Below are positions 60,469 through 64,000 of a stretch of DNA of 64,000 nucleotides, in pieces (positions within the stretch are counted from its first letter, which is position 1; each line of letters starts with the position of its first letter). The notes below the pieces were generated by a model, which was not told the origin of the DNA, did not search any database, and saw only the letters and a list, made by a program, of their open reading frames with translations. The position numbers and the translations under genes were made by a program. Origin of the DNA: DASXMT01 sp963755985 (GTDB lineage: Bacteria > Actinomycetota > Acidimicrobiia > Acidimicrobiales > RAAP-2); assembly GCA_963755985.1 (NCBI GenBank), contig CAVWLO010000002.1, forward strand, positions 124,001 through 188,000. Reading direction: 5' to 3'.

Positions 60469-61191
60469 TCACTCTCCCGTCGGTGTCGACAGGTTGTCTC
60501 CGATCGGTGCCGACAGTTCATCGACGTCGTCGATCGCCAGCAGGGGCCGGCGATAGGTGAGAAAGAGGATGTTGACGCTGACCAGGAGGACCCAGACCGG
60601 GAAGACCATCGCTATCCACGGGATGGTGGTACCGGCGACCAACAGGACGAAGCCCACGAGGTATCCGGCCCATGCGATGACTCTGTGGTGGAGTCCCAAG
60701 CGCCAGGCAATGGTAGAGGCAGAGATCGTGAACACGGCAGCCATCCGCATCGCGTAGATGTTCGTCAAGTTGTAAGTGGTGGCGCGCCCAAGTTGCCACA
60801 CGTCGAGCGGGGGCCGACCCCCGTGGAGGGCGGCGATCGAAATCAAGCCACCGAATAGCGCCGCCAAGGTGAAGAGCATGGCCACAAACAAGAGGCCGCT
60901 CCCGAGGAAGAGGGTGGCAAAGAACCTCTCTTCCGGGCCATGGATCCGAGACCGCAGCGCGCCCATGAACCAGAGGAAGGAGATCCCGCAAAAGGGCACG
61001 AGCTCGAGCGCGAACTGTACGTCTCCTCGTCGCCCCGAGCTGATCAACCACGACCCGGCGCCAGTGGGGTTGGCCGGTACTGCTTTGTGAATGAGCGCCA
61101 CGATGATGGCGAACAGAAGGGCGAAGGCGATGCCGGCGAACGCGGCGGCGCGGGGCGTCCGAAGTGCGCTCGGGGTGATCTCAGTGGTCAT
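60469..61191 (-). CDS. Integral membrane protein of unknown function
   Basis: This 240-residue protein has about six helices (AAAFAGIAFALLFAIIVALI, FALELVPFCGISFLWFMGAL, FLGSGLLFVAMLFTLAALFG, VIAWAGYLVGFVLLVAGTTI and MVFPVWVLLVSVNILFLTY) and an acidic tail. The segment GALRSRIHGPEERFFATLFL recurs in actinobacterial membrane proteins of unknown role. ATG is at 61191. It is convergent with the gene at 59735-60412. Confidence 0.7.
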   Translation of the reverse strand: MTTEITPSALRTPRAAAFAGIAFALLFAIIVALIHKAVPANPTGAGSWLISSGRRGDVQFALELVPFCGISFLWFMGALRSRIHGPEERFFATLFLGSGLLFVAMLFTLAALFGGLISIAALHGGRPPLDVWQLGRATTYNLTNIYAMRMAAVFTISASTIAWRLGLHHRVIAWAGYLVGFVLLVAGTTIPWIAMVFPVWVLLVSVNILFLTYRRPLLAIDDVDELSAPIGDNLSTPTGE

Positions 61192-61550
61192 GGCTCCCCA
61201 TTTCTGCTCTGGCTCGGCCACCGGTGCCGGGCACACCCCATTCTGTGGTCCGATCGGCGGCCGCGGCGACCAATCTCACCCCCTCAGGGTGATGTCGCAG
61301 GGGATGTGATTCCGTAACCTGATCGGTGACGGCTGTTTGGAAGTTGAGCTGGGTGTCTCGAATCACGATGAACCGACACGTACACGGTGGTCCGCCACAG
61401 GGCCAGGTCGACCTCGTCATCTGCCGTCCCTGCTCCTCGGCGCAAGCCAGGCCGGGGTGCGCATGCCTGATTCGAGCAGTTGGTCAACGGCTGCTCTAAC
61501 TTGCCACAGGACATCGTGTGCTGGTCGCACCCAAGGCCGAGGAGCCGCTC

Positions 61551-63407
61551 ATGAGCACGTTTCCCCCGATCGCCGACTACGGATTCCTCTCGGACTGCGA
61601 GAATACGTGCCTGGTGGCACCCGACGGATCGGTCGAATGGCTGTGCCTGCCCCGCCCCGACTCGCCCAGCGTCTTCGGAGCCATACTCGACCGGGGGGCC
61701 GGCTCCTTCCGGTTCGGCCCCTCCAACACGCAGGTCCCTCACCAACGCCGGTACCTGCCCGGCACCATGGTCCTCGAGACGACCTGGCACACCCCGACCG
61801 GTTGGCTCCTGGTGCACGACTTCCTCGTCATCCAGCCGACGGCCGACCAAGCTCGGCGCCCCGAATACCGGCGGGCGGCAGGCGACGAGTCGCCGACCGG
61901 CACGCTCGTGCGCACGGCAACCTGCATTGGCGGCCGGGTGGAGGTCCTGGTCAACTGCGTTCCCCTCTTCGACTACGGGACCACGCCAGGTGACTGGAGC
62001 TACGTGGGAGACGGGGATCACGAAGTCACCGTCGCCGCACGAGAGGGGGAAGGCGGACTTACGTTGTCCAGCAGTCTCCGGATCGGTCTGGTGGGCGCGC
62101 GGTGTTATGGCCGGACAACGCTGGAGGAGGGCCAGTCGGCCTTTGTTGCCCTCTCTTGGAACGATACGGCGACGAAGAGCAACGAAGAAGCGACGGCCGC
62201 CCTCGACTCCACCGTCACCTATTGGAGGAATTGGCTCGGGACCGGCATCTTTCCTGATCATCCCTGGCGCCACTACATCGAGCGAAGCGCGCTGACCCTC
62301 AAGGGCCTCAGCTATGCGCCGACTGGCGCCATCATGGCCGCATCGACAACGTCGCTCCCGGAGACGCCGGGCGGGGCGCGCAACTGGGACTATCGATTCA
62401 CGTGGATCAGGGACACCGGTTTCATGCTGCGGGCCCTCTACCGCTTGGGCTTCGACTGGGAGGCATTGGAGTATTTCGCCTTCATCCTGGAAGCGGTGAG
62501 TGGGGGCGATAAGATCGGGAGCAAGTTCGACCTGCAGATCATGTATGGCATCGGTGGTGAGAGGGACCTCACCGAGAAGACGCTCGACCACCTGACCGGT
62601 TATCGCAACTCGTCCCCGGTGCGGGTGGGCAATGGGGCGTGGAACCAGCACCAGAATGACGTGTGGGGAATGTTGCTCGACGCCGTCGATTCCCAATTCG
62701 GGGGGCGAGCGTCCGGGATCGTGCCGGGGGTGTGGGAGGGCCTGGCCGGGTTTGTCGACGATGCCATCGAGAAGGGGGAGGGGCCGGACCAAGGCATCTG
62801 GGAGATCCGAGGTGATCCCGAGCATTTCACTGCTTCGAAGGTCTTGTGCTGGGTGGCCGCCGACCGGGGAGCGGACCTGGCCGGGGTACGGGGTGACGAT
62901 GAGCGGGCAGCGAGGTGGCGGAAGTCGGCCGACGAGATGAAAGCCGACATCCTCGACAAGGGGGTTGATGACCGCGGCCGCTTCCGCCAGCACTACGGTA
63001 ACGCCGAGCTCGACGCGTCTCTCCTACTCATACCCATCATGGGCTTCCTGCCCCCCGACGATGAACGGGTGCGGGCCACGGTGCTGGCCATCGCCGACGA
63101 GCTGACCCAGGACGGCCTGGTCCTTCGGTACAAGGTCGACAGCACCGACACCGGATTTGCCGGCGAGGAGGGTACGTTCACCATCTGCTCCTTCTGGCTC
63201 GTCTCCGCACTGGCCATGATCGGGGAGACGGAGCGGGCCCGGGCCCTCTGCAAGAAGCTGTTGAACCTGGCCGGTCCGCTGCTGCTCTACGCCGAGGAGA
63301 TCGAGGCCTCGAGCGGTGAGCACCTGGGCAACTTTCCCCAAGCCTTCACCCACCTGGCGCTGATCGAAGCCGTCTCACTGCTGATCGAGGCAGACTCGGC
63401 CGCCTAG
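61551..63407 (+). CDS. GH15 family trehalase/glucoamylase-type enzyme
   Basis: This 618-residue cytoplasmic enzyme starts MSTFPPIADYGFLSDCENTC and LVAPDGSVEWLCLPRPDSPS. The (alpha/alpha)6 barrel has RNWDYRFTWIRDTGFMLRAL, NGAWNQHQNDVWGMLLDAVD, GPDQGIWEIRGDPEHFTASK (catalytic Glu) and EEIEASSGEHLGNFPQAFTH (second Glu). This matches the actinobacterial GH15 proteins that hydrolyse trehalose or glucans. GAGGAG lies 7 bases before the ATG at 61551; GTG at 61518 is possible. With glgX and the GH63 enzyme it suggests active glucan/trehalose turnover. Confidence 0.9.
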   Translation: MSTFPPIADYGFLSDCENTCLVAPDGSVEWLCLPRPDSPSVFGAILDRGAGSFRFGPSNTQVPHQRRYLPGTMVLETTWHTPTGWLLVHDFLVIQPTADQARRPEYRRAAGDESPTGTLVRTATCIGGRVEVLVNCVPLFDYGTTPGDWSYVGDGDHEVTVAAREGEGGLTLSSSLRIGLVGARCYGRTTLEEGQSAFVALSWNDTATKSNEEATAALDSTVTYWRNWLGTGIFPDHPWRHYIERSALTLKGLSYAPTGAIMAASTTSLPETPGGARNWDYRFTWIRDTGFMLRALYRLGFDWEALEYFAFILEAVSGGDKIGSKFDLQIMYGIGGERDLTEKTLDHLTGYRNSSPVRVGNGAWNQHQNDVWGMLLDAVDSQFGGRASGIVPGVWEGLAGFVDDAIEKGEGPDQGIWEIRGDPEHFTASKVLCWVAADRGADLAGVRGDDERAARWRKSADEMKADILDKGVDDRGRFRQHYGNAELDASLLLIPIMGFLPPDDERVRATVLAIADELTQDGLVLRYKVDSTDTGFAGEEGTFTICSFWLVSALAMIGETERARALCKKLLNLAGPLLLYAEEIEASSGEHLGNFPQAFTHLALIEAVSLLIEADSAA

Positions 63408-63575
63408 CCGGTGGGAGGCCCGCGGTCGGCTCCGTGGTTGTCCGGCAACGGGTTGCGCGGTTGCCCGTGGACCACGAATAGAAGTCGTGGTCCATCGTTC
63501 GCCCAGCGGTCAATATGAAGTGCGGCCCGAGGCGTTCAATGAGGACTCGGGTGCGCACGTTCGACTTGCCGATGG

Positions 63576-64000
63576 TCAGGAGCCACCCGCTGCGCCAGGG
63601 GCCCCACGCTCCGGTGCCGATGCTGTTTGTCCCAGGTCCAGGGCATCGATCAGGACTCGGTCGCCCAGCACCCGTTCGGCGACAGCCTCGGGGGTGAGAT
63701 CGTCGACGTCTACAGTCACCGATGCCAATTGGCCATAGAAGGGGGCTCGAACCTCGTACAGCGCGGTCAGGGTCGCGGCTGGATCATTCCCCAACGGCGG
63801 GCGTCCGTGGCCGTCGCCGATCCGTTCGGCCGACGTCTCCGGGCGGGCCCGTAGCCAGACGACGACTCCCGCTCGGGACAAGAGTGCTCGGTTCTCTTCG
63901 GACAGAACGGCTCCGCCCGCGACTGAGATCACCACCGGGCCTTCGCTCGATATGGCCTCCATCAGTGCCCTCGTCTCCTGGATGGCGCCCTCGCCGCCGT
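63576..64000 (-). CDS. aroK: Shikimate kinase, C-terminal part, runs off the window
   Basis: About 141 residues to the stop at 63576 are inside the window. Reading from the window edge: GEGAIQETRALMEAI, EGPVVISVAGGAVLSEENRA, LLSRAGVVVWLRARPETSAE, RIGDGHGRPPLG and LTALYEVRAPFYGQLASVTV. The GGG-V-like loop, the V-V-WL-RA-x-PE lid segment, the Arg-Pro-Pro-Leu turn and the YE-x-R-x-P-FY segment are those of shikimate kinases. The P-loop lies beyond the end. It would phosphorylate shikimate in aromatic amino-acid synthesis. Confidence 0.82.
   Translation of the reverse strand, partial: GGEGAIQETRALMEAISSEGPVVISVAGGAVLSEENRALLSRAGVVVWLRARPETSAERIGDGHGRPPLGNDPAATLTALYEVRAPFYGQLASVTVDVDDLTPEAVAERVLGDRVLIDALDLGQTASAPERGAPGAAGGS

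Noticed and set aside
1..64000. CRISPR arrays, prophage, integrase or rRNA genes
   Set aside because: The repeats seen are short tandem units without spacers. No capsid, portal, integrase or rRNA-like sequence was found.

Overview
The window is GC-rich, gene-dense DNA from a free-living actinobacterium. Lineage-typical families support this: a mycothiol-dependent maleylpyruvate-isomerase-type protein, DUF1707 and PspC proteins, LLM/F420-type oxidoreductases, an Ada/AlkA fusion, a GH15 trehalase-type enzyme and an igr-type steroid side-chain cluster. An uncultured Acidimicrobiia-like soil organism is my best guess, but that is inference.

Layout. 1-4035: an operon ordered like the mycobacterial igr genes (end of an acyl-CoA dehydrogenase, chsH2, a fadE28-like dehydrogenase, chsH1, ltp2), with single-base frameshifts in chsH2 and ltp2. 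4040-8716: a VapBC module, a LuxR-type two-component pair with a PspC sensor, small envelope proteins and a secreted unknown. 8944-20852: two aldo/keto reductases, an LLM oxidoreductase, an MFS transporter, a DUF302 protein, an aquaporin, a frameshifted amidase, an amidohydrolase, a TetR regulator and an enoyl-CoA hydratase. 20932-30641: a self-contained selenocysteine island. It holds fdhA with an in-frame UGA at codon 190 and a hairpin just behind it, fdhB, an NrfD-type membrane subunit, selA, selB, selD and the tRNA-Sec gene, all on one strand. 30802-32620: a plasmid-stabilisation-type gene, then an IS256-family element with terminal inverted repeats and an 8-bp target duplication. 32802-40409: TetR with a mycothiol-type enzyme, an ABM monooxygenase, a phosphoribosyltransferase, the Ada-AlkA/Ogt alkylation-repair pair, a methyltransferase and an LLM oxidoreductase. 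40978-47596: GlgX and a GH63 glucosidase, with a cation/proton antiporter. 47741-55692: a poly-gamma-glutamate hydrolase-type protein, a VOC pseudogene, a flavin disulfide reductase, an amidohydrolase, a thioredoxin, an alpha/beta hydrolase, an L,D-transpeptidase remnant and an acyl-CoA synthetase. 55999-64000: two DMT transporters, a VOC protein, small membrane proteins, a GH15 enzyme and the start of a shikimate kinase gene running off the end.

How it works together. The selenium island is the most coherent system. SelD makes selenophosphate, SelA converts Ser-tRNA-Sec to Sec-tRNA-Sec, and SelB delivers it to the UGA of fdhA. The products FdhA, FdhB and FdhC form a membrane-linked formate dehydrogenase. 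The steroid/acyl-CoA genes, two KstR-like operator matches and the acyl-CoA synthetase point to lipid or steroid catabolism.

Caution. At least six genes carry single-base indels or nonsense codons that break otherwise well-conserved reading frames. Either the assembly has residual indels or several genes are decaying; only reads can decide.
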